Assembly: GCA_964599635.1 (NCBI GenBank)
Contig: CAZRGM010000042.1
Span: forward strand, 30,710 to 94,709
Direction of reading: 5' to 3'
Length of the DNA: 64,000 nucleotides
Origin: WJMT01 sp964599635
GTDB lineage: Bacteria; Acidobacteriota; Aminicenantia; Aminicenantales; Aminicenantaceae
Numbering within the stretch: the stretch's first letter is position 1; each line of letters starts with the position of its first letter. The notes under the pieces were generated by a model. That model did not search any database and was not told the DNA's origin. It saw nothing but the letters and a program-made list of their open reading frames with translations. Shown in pieces: positions 16,144 through 25,950 of this stretch. The position numbers were made by a program, and so were the translations under genes.

Positions 16144-17535
16144 ATGGATCTATTGCGGTTCAAACTTCTCAGGCGTATCTTATCTTCCCGTTATTACCCC
16201 ATTTCAGCCCAGATTTTCACTCTGATTTGCTTCGCTCTGCTTATAGCCGGGGGTCTTGCGGTTCCTCATGTCTCTGAAAAAATGGCAGGGACGCTGCGGA
16301 ACACCAACCTGGCTGCTCTTATTGTCTGGTCCTTGTGGTGGCCTCTTGTGATTATAAGTGCCGTCGTATTCGGCCGCATATGGTGTCAGGTTTGCCCCAT
16401 GGAACTGGTCACCTCTTTCTTCAGTAAAATTGGACTGAAACGAAAGGTCCCCCGCTTCTTTACCTCTGGGTGGGGAATCACTATATTTTACTCCCTGGCT
16501 CTTTTGGGATTCATCCGCACTTTTTGGGCTCACCGCTTTCCTGAACGTATGGCCCTATTCTTTCTTTTTCTCTTTGCTACGGCCGTAGTGGTTGGATTTA
16601 TCTATGAGAAACGGGCCTTCTGTGATTATTTATGCCCAGTGGGACGACTGCTGGGCCTTTATTCCTGCTGCTCCATCCTTGAATGGAGAGCCAAGGATAA
16701 GGAAGTCTGTAAAAAATGTAAGACCAAAGACTGCGTCGCTCTCAAAAATGCCTATAATTTAACCGCTCGAAGCTGCACCAGCAATCTCTATCCTCCCCAA
16801 ATAAAAGACAACCGAAGCTGCCTGGTATGCACCCACTGCCTTAAAGTCTGCCCCTATCACAACCTGAGGTTCTCTCTGCGCAAGCCCATGGCTGATCTCT
16901 TCAGCTCCATGAAGCTCTCCACCTCAGAGTTTTTCCTTCTTTTCCTGGCAAGCGGATTGGCCGTATGGGAAATAAGTGAAGAATGGTCTGCCGCCGAAGA
17001 GGCCATGGTCTATATCCCGAATCATATCACCTTCTGGTTGGGCGCATCAGTAGAACTGGGCCATCTCATTCACGCCCTGGTGCTCTTTGTGGGTCTTCCC
17101 GCAGTTCTTTTCCTCATTCCGGGAATCATCGGGAAATACGTCAATAGGATATCTTTAATGGACTCATTGAAAACCTTCAGTCTTATTTTTCTTCCTGTAG
17201 TAGCCCTCACTCATATGCTTAAAGCTTTATTCCGAATAACTTCGAGACTTCCCTACTATGCCCAGGCTGTTAAAGACCCTATCGGATACAAAACCGCTGA
17301 ACTTCTTCTCTCCGGAGATCTCTCTCTCAGCAAGCATCTGCCCTTTCTTTTTTCTCCCTATCTCAGCGCTTTAGCTCTCTTGATCTTTGCCGGGGCCCTG
17401 GTGGTGGTGTGGCTCATCGGGATCAAAAGCCCGACATTTAAATCCTTAAAGAGGACAGGGAAAATTCCCTATGTGGCTGCGGCTTTGTTTTACTGTCTGA
17501 TTCTCATAACCGCCACAGTCTTTGCCCGTTTTTAA
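16144..17535 (+). CDS. Polyferredoxin-like membrane protein (NapH/CcoG-type 4Fe-4S)
   Basis: The protein of 463 residues has many hydrophobic segments and three cysteine clusters. The first two, WCQVCPMEL and FCDYLCPVGRLLG, are the paired CxxxCP motifs of the NapH/polyferredoxin membrane family. The third is a ferredoxin-like stretch with CKKCKTKDC and CLVCTHCLKVCPYHN. Family members pass electrons across the membrane between quinol and periplasmic or cytoplasmic partners. The ATG at 16144 is preferred over a GTG at 16138, which would lie at the transcription start; AGGTG is five bases before the ATG. It is monocistronic in view and under a strong promoter with an overlapping palindrome. Its redox partner is not apparent in neighbouring genes. 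Confidence 0.82.
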   Translation: MDLLRFKLLRRILSSRYYPISAQIFTLICFALLIAGGLAVPHVSEKMAGTLRNTNLAALIVWSLWWPLVIISAVVFGRIWCQVCPMELVTSFFSKIGLKRKVPRFFTSGWGITIFYSLALLGFIRTFWAHRFPERMALFFLFLFATAVVVGFIYEKRAFCDYLCPVGRLLGLYSCCSILEWRAKDKEVCKKCKTKDCVALKNAYNLTARSCTSNLYPPQIKDNRSCLVCTHCLKVCPYHNLRFSLRKPMADLFSSMKLSTSEFFLLFLASGLAVWEISEEWSAAEEAMVYIPNHITFWLGASVELGHLIHALVLFVGLPAVLFLIPGIIGKYVNRISLMDSLKTFSLIFLPVVALTHMLKALFRITSRLPYYAQAVKDPIGYKTAELLLSGDLSLSKHLPFLFSPYLSALALLIFAGALVVVWLIGIKSPTFKSLKRTGKIPYVAAALFYCLILITATVFARF

Positions 17536-17952
17536 TCCTGTTTCCTTGTGATTCTCCGTATTTAATCCCTGTCAAAAGTTTACTTGTTTTACTCAATGCT
17601 ACGAATTCCACTTTTTGTATCTATATCTTCCTGGATGGCTCTTCTTTCCTGCTTATCATTACCTGTGTCCTTTCATGAGCTTTCCCACGGTCAACCCTGT
17701 AGATTCCCTTCGATATGAGTGAATAACTGATTTTATTTTTGGCCAAAGATCTCATGCTTTTTTCAAACTTAACTCAGTCTGACAGCAGAGAAAAAGGTTT
17801 CTGGTTGACCGATCTCATTTTTTATGTGTATGATGGATGGCGCAGCGGCACAGAGAGAAAAAATGGGATGAAATTCACCCTAAGAAGAAAAGCCCCTCGA
17901 AGGTTTCGGCCGCTGAGAGAAAGGATTATAACCCATTTTGAGGAGGTATTTG
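17536..17952. other. 417-bp region without a convincing gene
   Basis: A 73-codon frame starting with TTG at 17739 runs through the Shine-Dalgarno of the next gene, but it has no recognisable motif and no ribosome site, so it is not called. AGGAGG at 17941-17946 belongs to the aminotransferase. No promoter or hairpin stands out. Confidence 0.5.
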
Positions 17953-19335
17953 ATGATTAGCGAAGAGGAATTGAAAAAACTCTCCTTTAAAGGAGCTCCC
18001 CGGATAAAGGTAATCCCTCCAGGACCAAAATCTAAGGAAATCCTCTCCTATCAGATGGAACATGAAAGCTCAGCCGTCAGCTATCCGAGGGGTATGCCCA
18101 TGGCTCTGCGGCGAGGCCGTGGAGCAACCCTTGAAGACGTGGATGGAAATATCTATATAGATATGTTCGGCGGAGCCGGAGTTATGGCCGTCGGACACGG
18201 GCATCCAGTGGTTCTGAAAGCAGCCCATGAACAGATCGATCAGATCACACACACTCTGGATATTCCCACACCGACAAGGGAAAAAATGGTCGAGGTCATA
18301 CAGAAGCTCCTGCCCAAAGAACTGAACCGCATTTTCTTCGGAGGTCCGACAGGTTCGGATGCGGTTGAACAGGCCATCAAGCTGGCCCGCTACAACACAG
18401 GGCGGAACAGCATCATTGCCTTTGAAGGAGCCTACCACGGCATGACCGGGATTTCTTTGGCATTGACCTGTGACAGCCGTCACCGGGAAGGCATCGGCCA
18501 GCTTGCACCGGATGTGCACTTCATTCCTTATCCTTACACATATCGAAATCCCTTTGGATGCCCTGATGACGAAGTAGACCTTCGGTCAGCGGAAAACTTG
18601 GATCGGGTTCTTTCCGACAGCCGCTCAGGCTACTTAAAGCCGGCCGCTGTCATTCTCGAATCAGTCCAGGGTGAAGGAGGAACCATAATTCCCACAACCC
18701 GCTTCATGAAGCGGGTTCGGGAGATCTGCAATAAACATGATGTGCTGATGATCTGCGATGAGATCCAGGCCGGTCTCGGTCGAACCGGAAAGATGTTTGC
18801 TTTTGAACACTTCGATATTGTTCCGGATATCGTCACCTTAAGCAAAGCCCTCGGCGGGATCGGATTTCCCATCTCAGCAATGGCCTATAAAGATAAATTG
18901 AATACGCTGCCGGCTGGGAAGAGTATCGGAACCTTCAGGGGGAATATGATTGCTTTCGCTGCCGGCGCTGCCGCCTTGAATTGGATGGCAGAGAATCAAA
19001 TTCCAGAACGAGCGCTGGAATTGGGGAAAAAAGCAATGGTGCCGCTGAAAAAATTGGAATCTGAAAGCGCTATAGTGGGCGAAGTGCGCGGGATCGGACT
19101 GATGATGGCGATTGAGATGGTTAAGGATAAAAGGAGCAAAGAACCTTCAGCTGAGCATGCACAGATGGTCCGTAAAGTCGGGCATCAGCGTGGGGTCATG
19201 ATTGAGGTGGGAGGGCACTACGACAACGTGGCCAGAATGCTGCCGCCGCTGGTGATAACCGAGAAATATCTTATGAAAGGGATCCATATCCTCAGCGGCG
19301 TAATCAGGAATATTGAAGCGGGGAAGCCCTCCTAG
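17953..19335 (+). CDS. Class III pyridoxal-phosphate aminotransferase
   Basis: The 460-residue enzyme belongs to the ornithine/4-aminobutyrate/diaminobutyrate aminotransferase group, which moves an amino group from an omega-amine or amino acid to an oxo acid. The start is fixed at 17953 by AGGAGG six bases upstream. Visible landmarks are GGPTGSDAVEQAIKLAR, FEGAYHGMTG, the aspartate of ICDEIQAGLGRTG, and the PLP lysine K298 in LSKALGG. The substrate cannot be told. Homoserine dehydrogenase follows 146 bases later; one reading is aspartate-semialdehyde chemistry (for example diaminobutyrate or homoserine formation), but hom has its own promoter. The gene is visibly richer in G and C than lon or smc. 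Confidence 0.88.
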   Translation: MISEEELKKLSFKGAPRIKVIPPGPKSKEILSYQMEHESSAVSYPRGMPMALRRGRGATLEDVDGNIYIDMFGGAGVMAVGHGHPVVLKAAHEQIDQITHTLDIPTPTREKMVEVIQKLLPKELNRIFFGGPTGSDAVEQAIKLARYNTGRNSIIAFEGAYHGMTGISLALTCDSRHREGIGQLAPDVHFIPYPYTYRNPFGCPDDEVDLRSAENLDRVLSDSRSGYLKPAAVILESVQGEGGTIIPTTRFMKRVREICNKHDVLMICDEIQAGLGRTGKMFAFEHFDIVPDIVTLSKALGGIGFPISAMAYKDKLNTLPAGKSIGTFRGNMIAFAAGAAALNWMAENQIPERALELGKKAMVPLKKLESESAIVGEVRGIGLMMAIEMVKDKRSKEPSAEHAQMVRKVGHQRGVMIEVGGHYDNVARMLPPLVITEKYLMKGIHILSGVIRNIEAGKPS

Positions 19336-19469
19336 AGAGGTGGGATTCTTTATTCAGGAATACCAGGGTTGATGGATGAACATCATCAGAGATTATTTTA
19401 ATAAAAAAAACATGAGGATTATCTCATTTTCTCTGTTTACAAATAATTTTAATCCTTATAGGGCTTGGG

Positions 19470-19475
19470 TATAAT
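19470..19475 (+). promoter_or_regulatory. TATAAT box seven bases before the hom start codon (leaderless)
   Basis: A consensus TATAAT ends six bases before the A of the ATG at 19482. The expected transcription start therefore coincides with the start codon. No Shine-Dalgarno is present. The -35 region is weak (TTTTAA near 19447). Confidence 0.55.
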
Positions 19476-19481
19476 GGATTC

Positions 19482-20507
19482 ATGACAAAAGTGAATATTC
19501 TTCTTGTGGGATTTGGGAATGTAGGGCGGGAGTTCGTCCGGCTTGTGGAAGACAAAAAGGATCGGCTCAGGTATGACTATGGTTTAAATCCCATTTGGCT
19601 GACTCTTTTCCGCCGGCAGACAAGGTGGGATATCCCCCGGGACATAAACATCCTTCCCCTGATCACAAGGTACTCAAGTTCCCTGTTCCATTCCCTGCAA
19701 ACTGGGAGCATTCAGGATGACCTGAAGCTTTTTTTTCAAACGGCTTCTCCTGGTGTACTTGTTGACTGCTCGGTGTCGGACCACCGGACGGGAAAGCCCG
19801 GATATGATATCTGGAAATGGGCCTTAGAAGCGGGATGGCATGTGGTGACAGCCAGCAAGGGACCTCTCGTTTATGACTTTAAAGGGCTCAAGGACCTGGC
19901 ACAAAAAAACGGTTGTCAGATTGGGATCAGCGGTGCAACGGCAGCCGCTCTTCCCACCGTAGACCTGGCCCGTTACGCCCTGGCCGGAACAGAGATCCGG
20001 CGCATCGAAGGGATCCTCAACGGGACCTCTAATTTCGTGCTTACCCGCATGAGTGAGGGCGGGTCTTATGCCAAGGCTGTAAAAGAAGCACAGGCCAAAG
20101 GGATCGCCGAGCCGGATCCAAGTATGGATGTCAAAGGCTGGGACACGGCTTTCAAGATCCTGCTCATCACCAATGCTGTCCTTGGGACAGCCTACTGCCT
20201 GGAGGATGTAGCAGTCACTGGAATCGAAACCATCACTCCTGAGGAATTAAAAGTGGCTTCAAAAGGCGTCCGCCGGTTCAAACTGCTCGGACGTTATGAA
20301 AAAATGGATAAAAGAGGAATTCTGGAAGTGGCACCCAAAGCTTTGGATCCATCCCATCCGCTCTATCCTGTTACAGGAAGCGAAAAAGGCATCACTTTTG
20401 AGACGGATACCATGGGAACCATAACCCTCACAGGCGGACGGTCCAGCCCGGTCGGGGCAGCGGCTGCCCTTCTCAAGGATCTGATCAACATCTATCACAG
20501 CACCTGA
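19482..20507 (+). CDS. hom: Homoserine dehydrogenase
   Basis: The enzyme reduces aspartate-4-semialdehyde to homoserine on the way to threonine and methionine. The 341-residue protein starts with the nucleotide-binding LLVGFGNVGREF. A substrate domain follows with the family hallmarks TASKGPLVYDF (catalytic lysine region), EGILNGTSNFVLTRM and AEPDPSMDVKGWDTAFKIL. It ends without a C-terminal ACT domain, so it is the short form without that feedback-sensing module. A TATAAT box immediately before the ATG and the absence of a Shine-Dalgarno suggest leaderless translation. It converges on the broken GH127 gene. Confidence 0.92.
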   Translation: MTKVNILLVGFGNVGREFVRLVEDKKDRLRYDYGLNPIWLTLFRRQTRWDIPRDINILPLITRYSSSLFHSLQTGSIQDDLKLFFQTASPGVLVDCSVSDHRTGKPGYDIWKWALEAGWHVVTASKGPLVYDFKGLKDLAQKNGCQIGISGATAAALPTVDLARYALAGTEIRRIEGILNGTSNFVLTRMSEGGSYAKAVKEAQAKGIAEPDPSMDVKGWDTAFKILLITNAVLGTAYCLEDVAVTGIETITPEELKVASKGVRRFKLLGRYEKMDKRGILEVAPKALDPSHPLYPVTGSEKGITFETDTMGTITLTGGRSSPVGAAAALLKDLINIYHST

Positions 20508-20555
20508 TGACGATATCTTTCCATAGACAACTCCTCTTAAACAGCTTTTGTCTGG

Positions 20556-21203
20556 TCATCTCTTGATCATGCGGACTCCGAATACAGGGCCGGCCGTATT
20601 TCCGGGCTGCGCTTTAAATGTCACGGTGACCTTCTCTTTTTCAAATGTCAGTTTATCAGGAATATCGTAGACCACATTGATGAAATATCCGTCTTTTTTA
20701 TTGGAAATATTTTCGGTGGCGATCACCTCTCCTTCTACCAGAATGTCAAAAGTTTTCGAACCTGGATAACCTCCCCAATAATCCACCGCTAACGCCATGG
20801 GCTGTCCTTTAAAGACTTTAAGGTCATAAGAAAACCAACCTTCTCCAGATTCTCGGTATCTCCTCCTTTGGAAAAATCCTACCCGGGCCTTCTCTCCTTT
20901 GAAACGATGTTCTCTTTCCAGCTCCCTTTCCCCAGGCTGAACAAAGTCTACGGTTATTTTTTCCAACATCTTTTTTCGTTCCGCTTCCTGCTGATAAGCC
21001 TTCTGCCTCTGTTTCCATGACTGCTCGGACAATAAGTCCCAATATATGGAATAACGTCGCTCATGGGTTTTATAAAAAGGTTTGAGCACGATATCTCTCG
21101 GTCGCCCCACATTTTTCGTTTTAAAAGTATTTGACTTCCCCTGAATCGGTTCAGTCCAGTGAGAAGGATTTCGATCCTGAGTCATAAACACAGGGACATA
21201 CAT
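20556..21203 (-). pseudogene. GH127 beta-L-arabinofuranosidase, C-terminal fragment after a frameshift
   Basis: This 215-codon frame continues the GH127 protein directly: MYVPVFMTQDRNPSHW is the family segment that normally follows ADLGP...EDP. The rest forms the C-terminal beta domain, including the FYKTHERRYSIYWDL motif common at the end of DUF1680 proteins and a terminal beta-sandwich. The join is a single-base loss in a G run at 21220-21224 (C run on the coding strand): adding one C restores GAC-CCC-CCT-GAC-GCT-GAG in frame. It may be a real mutation, a slipped-strand switch or a sequencing error. No separate ribosome site supports it as an independent gene. Confidence 0.75.
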
Positions 21204-22918
21204 ACTGTCCTCAGCGTCAGGGGGTCTTCCACAGGTCCCAGGTCTCCGGCCAGCACCAAGGGCCCATACAGGACAGCTGCCCGGTTTTCATCATCCGGCA
21301 TGGCTTCTAAGCGGAGAGTGAAGGGTATTTCAACTTCAACCTGATCTCCGTTTTTCCATCTGCGGTGCAAAGTCACAAAAGAGCCGGGTTCCCCATCTGC
21401 TTTCTGACTTTCCCCATTCACCTTGATCTGGATCCCTTTCTCCGCCCAATATGGGTAACGAACCTGAAGGGTAAGAGCCACTGATTTTTCACAGAGAAAC
21501 TCCAACGTAACCTTTGGCTCTTCTGGATATTTTGTGATCTGGCGAAGCTTCAGGCCTTTTTCCTCCCAATTGAGTTCAGAGGAAATGAACTGAAATAAAA
21601 AAAGTTCTTTATCATTATGAAAATAAATATTCCGGCTGTATTTGGAGTGATTCTCCATCCCTGTGCCTACACAACAGGTAAACCAGAAGGGATCCTGATA
21701 AACCTTATACCCGCCCATGGCAAGGGAAAGATTATAGATCACTCTCCCATCTTCAGGGTGCTGAGAGGAAAGAATATGGTTAAAAAGAGCTCTCTCATAA
21801 AAATCACTGACCGGGGCTTTGGCTTCCCACATGAAAAGATGACGGGAAAGTTTCAGCATATTGTAGACATTGCAGGTCTCCGTGGTCCCCTGGCTTAACC
21901 GGTCTCTTAGTTTATCCGGTTCCCCAAAGTATTCATGGTTACCGTTTCCTCCTGTCACATAAGAGTGATGGTTTGACACCCGGTCCCAGAAAAATTGGGC
22001 GGTCTCCTGGTACTTTTCATTTCCGGTCAGTTCATACAGCCGAGCCAAACCAATGAGTTTGGGAATTTGAGTATTTGCATGTTTCCCAGATAAAATATCT
22101 TTCCCCTCGGCCAATGGATCTAGAACGGCTCTGTGGTAAAACCGTAAGGCCATCTTCAAATAGCGTTTATCTTGAGTATCGGCATATAGATTTGTCAGGG
22201 CTTCATTGATTCCTCCGTGTTCACAGCTCAACATCTCCTGAAAATGTTCATCGCTCAATCCCATGACCACACTCTCCAGCCAGTCAGCAAACCTCTTTTG
22301 GATTTCCAAAGCTTTTTCGCTACCACAGAGATGATAGGCATCATTTAATCCAGAGAGCACCTTGTGCTGAGTGTAAAAAGGGGCCCAAATGCCGTTTAAA
22401 TTAAAGGCTTTGGCCCGAATATCACCCTGGGCAATTTCTTCCTCAAAAATGCGCTTCCCTTCAGGAAAAGCTCCGATATATCCGTCACCGTCTGCTTCCT
22501 GACAGGCACTCAGTTCATCAACTATATAATTGACCCGCTCAAGAAAACGGGGATCTCCCGTGGTTTTATACATGAGTGAGCAGGCACTCAGATGATGTCC
22601 AAGACTGTGTCCAGCCAGAGTATCATCCTCCCAACCGTGGTAATGCTCAGCTTTCGGTTTAAGCCCGGATTCTTTGCGAAACTTGGCCAGCAAGCGGTCC
22701 GGTTCATAATTGAGCAAAGACTGGATATTAAGTTCCACAGCATGCTTGAAAGGACCCTCCAGAAGTTTCACTTCGTCAAGCTCAAAAGGGAGAGCCATGA
22801 ATCTGATCACTTCCGGACCTTCCGTGATTATTTTTTCATCTGTCAGTTCTTTTGGAGAACAGCAGAAAGATGTCATTAAAATGAAACCTAGACTCATAAT
22901 TAAAACTTTTTGCCTCAT
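21182..22918 (-). pseudogene. GH127 beta-L-arabinofuranosidase, N-terminal catalytic part, frameshifted
   Basis: The 578-codon frame begins with a lipoprotein signal (SFCC near residue 20) and carries the (alpha/alpha)6 catalytic barrel of the DUF1680/GH127 family, which releases L-arabinofuranose from plant glycans and hydroxyproline-linked arabinans. The zinc-thiolate site is intact: E347 and C349 in TTETCNVYN, and C415-C416 in FTCCVGTGMEN, equivalent to the Glu/Cys cluster of studied GH127 enzymes. After PVEDP the frame slips and ends with unrelated residues at 21182, while the true continuation is the overlapping frame at 20556-21203. The catalytic centre would survive if the slip is a sequencing error or is reversed. 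Confidence 0.8.
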
Positions 22919-23214
22919 AAAGTTCCTCTCCTTTTTATTTAAATGATAATGTTATATGTCTGTTTTACAAAAAATTCACTTCATAACACCTTTTTTCCTC
23001 CCGATGGCTTTCTTCATGAGGACCAAAGGAATGGTTCGGGATCTCCCTTGTATTATTTTCATTATTAAGAATAACAATCCAAAAAATTATACAAAATTTA
23101 AAAATAAAAATAAAAAATCGGTTCCTATCCATATAAATCCCTGAGAATCATGGAACAGGTTTAAGACTGTGTTTTGAGAAAGCCCTTCTTCTAGTGTCAA
23201 CCAGCTGAACTGAT
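22919..23214. other. 296-bp AT-rich gap
   Basis: The gap separates the GH127 start from the end of the sulfatase-TPR remnant. It contains runs of A and short AAAAT repeats around 23085-23120. No gene, tRNA or clear hairpin was found. Confidence 0.4.
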
Positions 23215-24654
23215 CTAATTATCCCGGACTGTTTTGATCAACCTGTCCAGTTTTTGCTGATCTTCTTTGGAAAGAACATTATAATATTTATCTTTGTATT
23301 TAGAAAAGTTTACGTAGGCTTTTGCTTTGTCTCCTTTAGAAAGATAGGCAAGCCCGAGATAATAATATGTTTTCCCAGCATCAGGGGAAAACTGCACTGC
23401 CTGTTCCCATGACTTGATGGCTGATTCTATTCGGCCCCATTGAATGTAGGCTACCCCTCGGCTGGTATAAGCATCAAAATTTTCAGGATCAATTTTAATG
23501 ATTTGGTTAAAGAGTTCAACGGCTCTATTATAGTCTTCTTTACTATTTTGAGTAAGCCAGCGAGATAGATGCAAGGCACCCAGGTTTTGACAGGCATCAA
23601 CATACTCATCATCAATTGCAATGGCTTTTCCCAAGGCAGCGATGGCTTTTTGCTGCTGATTGTTTTTTAAATAAGCGATCCCTAATTGGAGCCAGATATA
23701 AGGATCATTTTCTTTATTGATGGATTCATGATTTTCAAGAAGTTGAATCAAGGTTGTGACCTCTTCAGCTTCCAGCAGATAGCTGGAATAAAGCCGGAGA
23801 GTCTCATAACTTTCCGGGAACCGCTCCAATCCTGCTTTCAGCACGTCCAGAGCTTTCCTGAGTTTCCCTGTCTCGAAATGTATTTGGGAAAGATAATTAT
23901 AGGCTTGATCAATGCAGTCGGAGGTTTGGATTATATATTCCAACTCAGCGATACTTTGCTCAACAGGATTTTTCCCACGCTCGCTGTAAATAGAAATGAC
24001 TTGGTTGTAGATCGGCAGCAAAGTTTTGGCATCTTGACGGGGACCAAATCGCTGATTCCCAACCCTTGATTGAGAAGATATATATCCCAGACTCCGGAGT
24101 TTTTCCATTAGATTGGGATTAATCCGTGTATTCTCCTTGTTGCCACTCTGGTTGGAAAGAGATTTTATCAGCTCTGACAGATTATCCTGGTAATCACCTG
24201 CATCGGTTGGCTGAATCAGATTGTGACTTTCCCCAAAATCTTTATGGAGGTCATAGAGTTCAGGAATCGGAGATTCAATAAATTTTTTTGAATCTTCAAT
24301 ATAACCGGTTAAAGGAGCCCATCCCATATTATAATAGGGATAAAGAGATTCAAAATAGATCCGGCGAGGGGGCAGCTTTTTTCCTCTCATCGGAGGCACC
24401 AAAGACAAGCCCTGGAGAAAAGATGGTTTTTCCATCTCCAAGAGATCACACAGAGTGGGGAAAATATCTATATGAGAAACAACTTGTGAGAGCTGTCCAG
24501 ATTTTAATCCTGGAGATAAAATTATGAGAGGAATCCAGAGGGTGGGATTATAGGCCATGATTCTATGGGTCATCTCTCCATGATCTCCTAAGGATTCTCC
24601 ATGATCTGAACTCAGCACAATGACGGTGGATTTGTCCTGTTGAATTTTTTTCAT
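23215..24654 (-). pseudogene. Sulfatase-TPR protein lacking its N-terminal half
   Basis: The 479-codon frame opens inside a sulfatase/alkaline-phosphatase-superfamily domain: SSDHGESLGDHGEMTH near residue 16 is the second metal-binding motif. The first half, with the nucleophile and the DTLRADRLGC motif seen in the intact relative at 34288-36606, is absent. An in-frame TAA lies just before the ATG and the 148 bases upstream hold no remnant, so the 5' end has been deleted. The C-terminal 270 residues are about seven TPR units, with repeated YYLGLAYLSKGDKAKA-like motifs. It could still make a TPR protein, but it cannot be an active sulfatase. Confidence 0.75.
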
Positions 24655-24802
24655 ATACAGTCCTTTTTAACCGAATTTAAGACGGCTAAATTTAATCTTA
24701 TATTATTAGACGAATGAGGCGATTTTTTTCTTACCTTTAAATAAAAGAAAATAGTGAAATTTTATCTATTGGGTCTATCAGATCAACCCTTTTCCTGTTC
24801 TT

Positions 24803-25930
24803 TCACTTCTTCAACAGGATCTCTTCAAAGAATTTCAAGGCCTCTTCAGAATCTTTCTGTCCCAGCCAGAAGATAGCCTGCTTCTTAATCGAGGGACTTT
24901 TGTTCGTTCTGGCTATGTCTATAAGAATGGGCACAGCCTTTTCTGAAGGGAGCTGGCTTATGGCGAACACAGCGGATTTTCGCACTTCTGTATCCTCATT
25001 TTCTTCCTCCGCCACTCCCTTAAGCGCTTCGATGCTTTTTTGGGATGCTTTCTGCCCCAGCCAGAACACAGCCTGCTTCCGAACTTCCTGTGATGAATCC
25101 CTTTTCGCGATTCTTATGAGTTCCTCCAAAGCTTCCTCCATATCCGATAGATTGATTGCGAACACAATGCCTTTTTTTACCTCAATACTGTCCTCTTTCT
25201 GAAATATCTTCTGCAGAAGAGCGAGGCTTTTTGGGTCTTTAAAATTTCCAAGCCAGAAAATTGCGTTTCTTTTTACCTCATGGGAATAACTTCCTGAGCC
25301 TGCTTTAAAAAGGAAATCATAAGAGGAAGGCGTATCATGTGAGTAAATCATGAACGTGATGGTCTTTTTTAAATCCGAATCCGCGTTTTTAAACTCATCT
25401 TCCAAAAAACAGAAACTTTCCTCTGTTTGCATACTGCCCAGCCAGTAAAGAGGTTCCTGATTAAATTCATAGGCTCTGGCTAAGTCAAAAATATGTATAT
25501 CCATTATCCCGCTTTTTCTATCTGATATTTTATGCATGATTAAAAGCCCGGCTATCTCTCCGCAACCGATTGCTTCATTCGACTCCATGTTGAATCCATC
25601 TCTATCCGAATTCCTTCGTATTCTGATCTCATCACCCCGGCTGCTTATCTCATAGGGTTTTTCCAGGTCATAATCCCCGTTCATATGGATCTCATAACGG
25701 CTCTGAAAAATATAACCCGTAAAATAGACCTCTCCCTTCTGTTCTTTTTTGAATTTGTTTGCCGCAAGCCCCATTTTCTGGACAAGGGGAACCCCCTGCT
25801 CGTCCAAATAAAAGACATTCCCCTTTAAGCTCACATCCTGGGCTGTTCCCAATGCAGGCACTAATAAAACAGCCAGAAGCATGGCAGTTAACATGACTTT
25901 AGGACCTTTCATCTTTTTTCTGAGTTTCAT
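24803..25930 (-). CDS. Exported HEAT-repeat protein (second of a tandem pair)
   Basis: The 375-residue protein has a basic start and a signal peptide (VMLTAMLLAVLLVPALGTAQ). The first half is beta-rich with no known motif (YFTGYIFQSRYEIHMNGDYD). The second half (about 190-375) is a run of HEAT repeats of about 31 residues, in which units carrying FWLGQ alternate with units carrying FAINLS or FAISQL. Such solenoids bind partner proteins. It follows the other HEAT gene by 20 bases on the same strand and is clearly its paralogue, so the pair probably forms one operon with the stub at 27146-27592. Periplasmic location is inferred from the signal sequence; function is unknown. Confidence 0.78.
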   Translation of the reverse strand: MKLRKKMKGPKVMLTAMLLAVLLVPALGTAQDVSLKGNVFYLDEQGVPLVQKMGLAANKFKKEQKGEVYFTGYIFQSRYEIHMNGDYDLEKPYEISSRGDEIRIRRNSDRDGFNMESNEAIGCGEIAGLLIMHKISDRKSGIMDIHIFDLARAYEFNQEPLYWLGSMQTEESFCFLEDEFKNADSDLKKTITFMIYSHDTPSSYDFLFKAGSGSYSHEVKRNAIFWLGNFKDPKSLALLQKIFQKEDSIEVKKGIVFAINLSDMEEALEELIRIAKRDSSQEVRKQAVFWLGQKASQKSIEALKGVAEEENEDTEVRKSAVFAISQLPSEKAVPILIDIARTNKSPSIKKQAIFWLGQKDSEEALKFFEEILLKK

Positions 25931-25950
25931 TTTTATCTTATTCTTCCATG

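Noticed and set aside
17739..17960. 73-codon frame ahead of the class III aminotransferase
   Set aside because: It starts with TTG, has no ribosome site or motif, and its end merely runs through the Shine-Dalgarno of the next gene.
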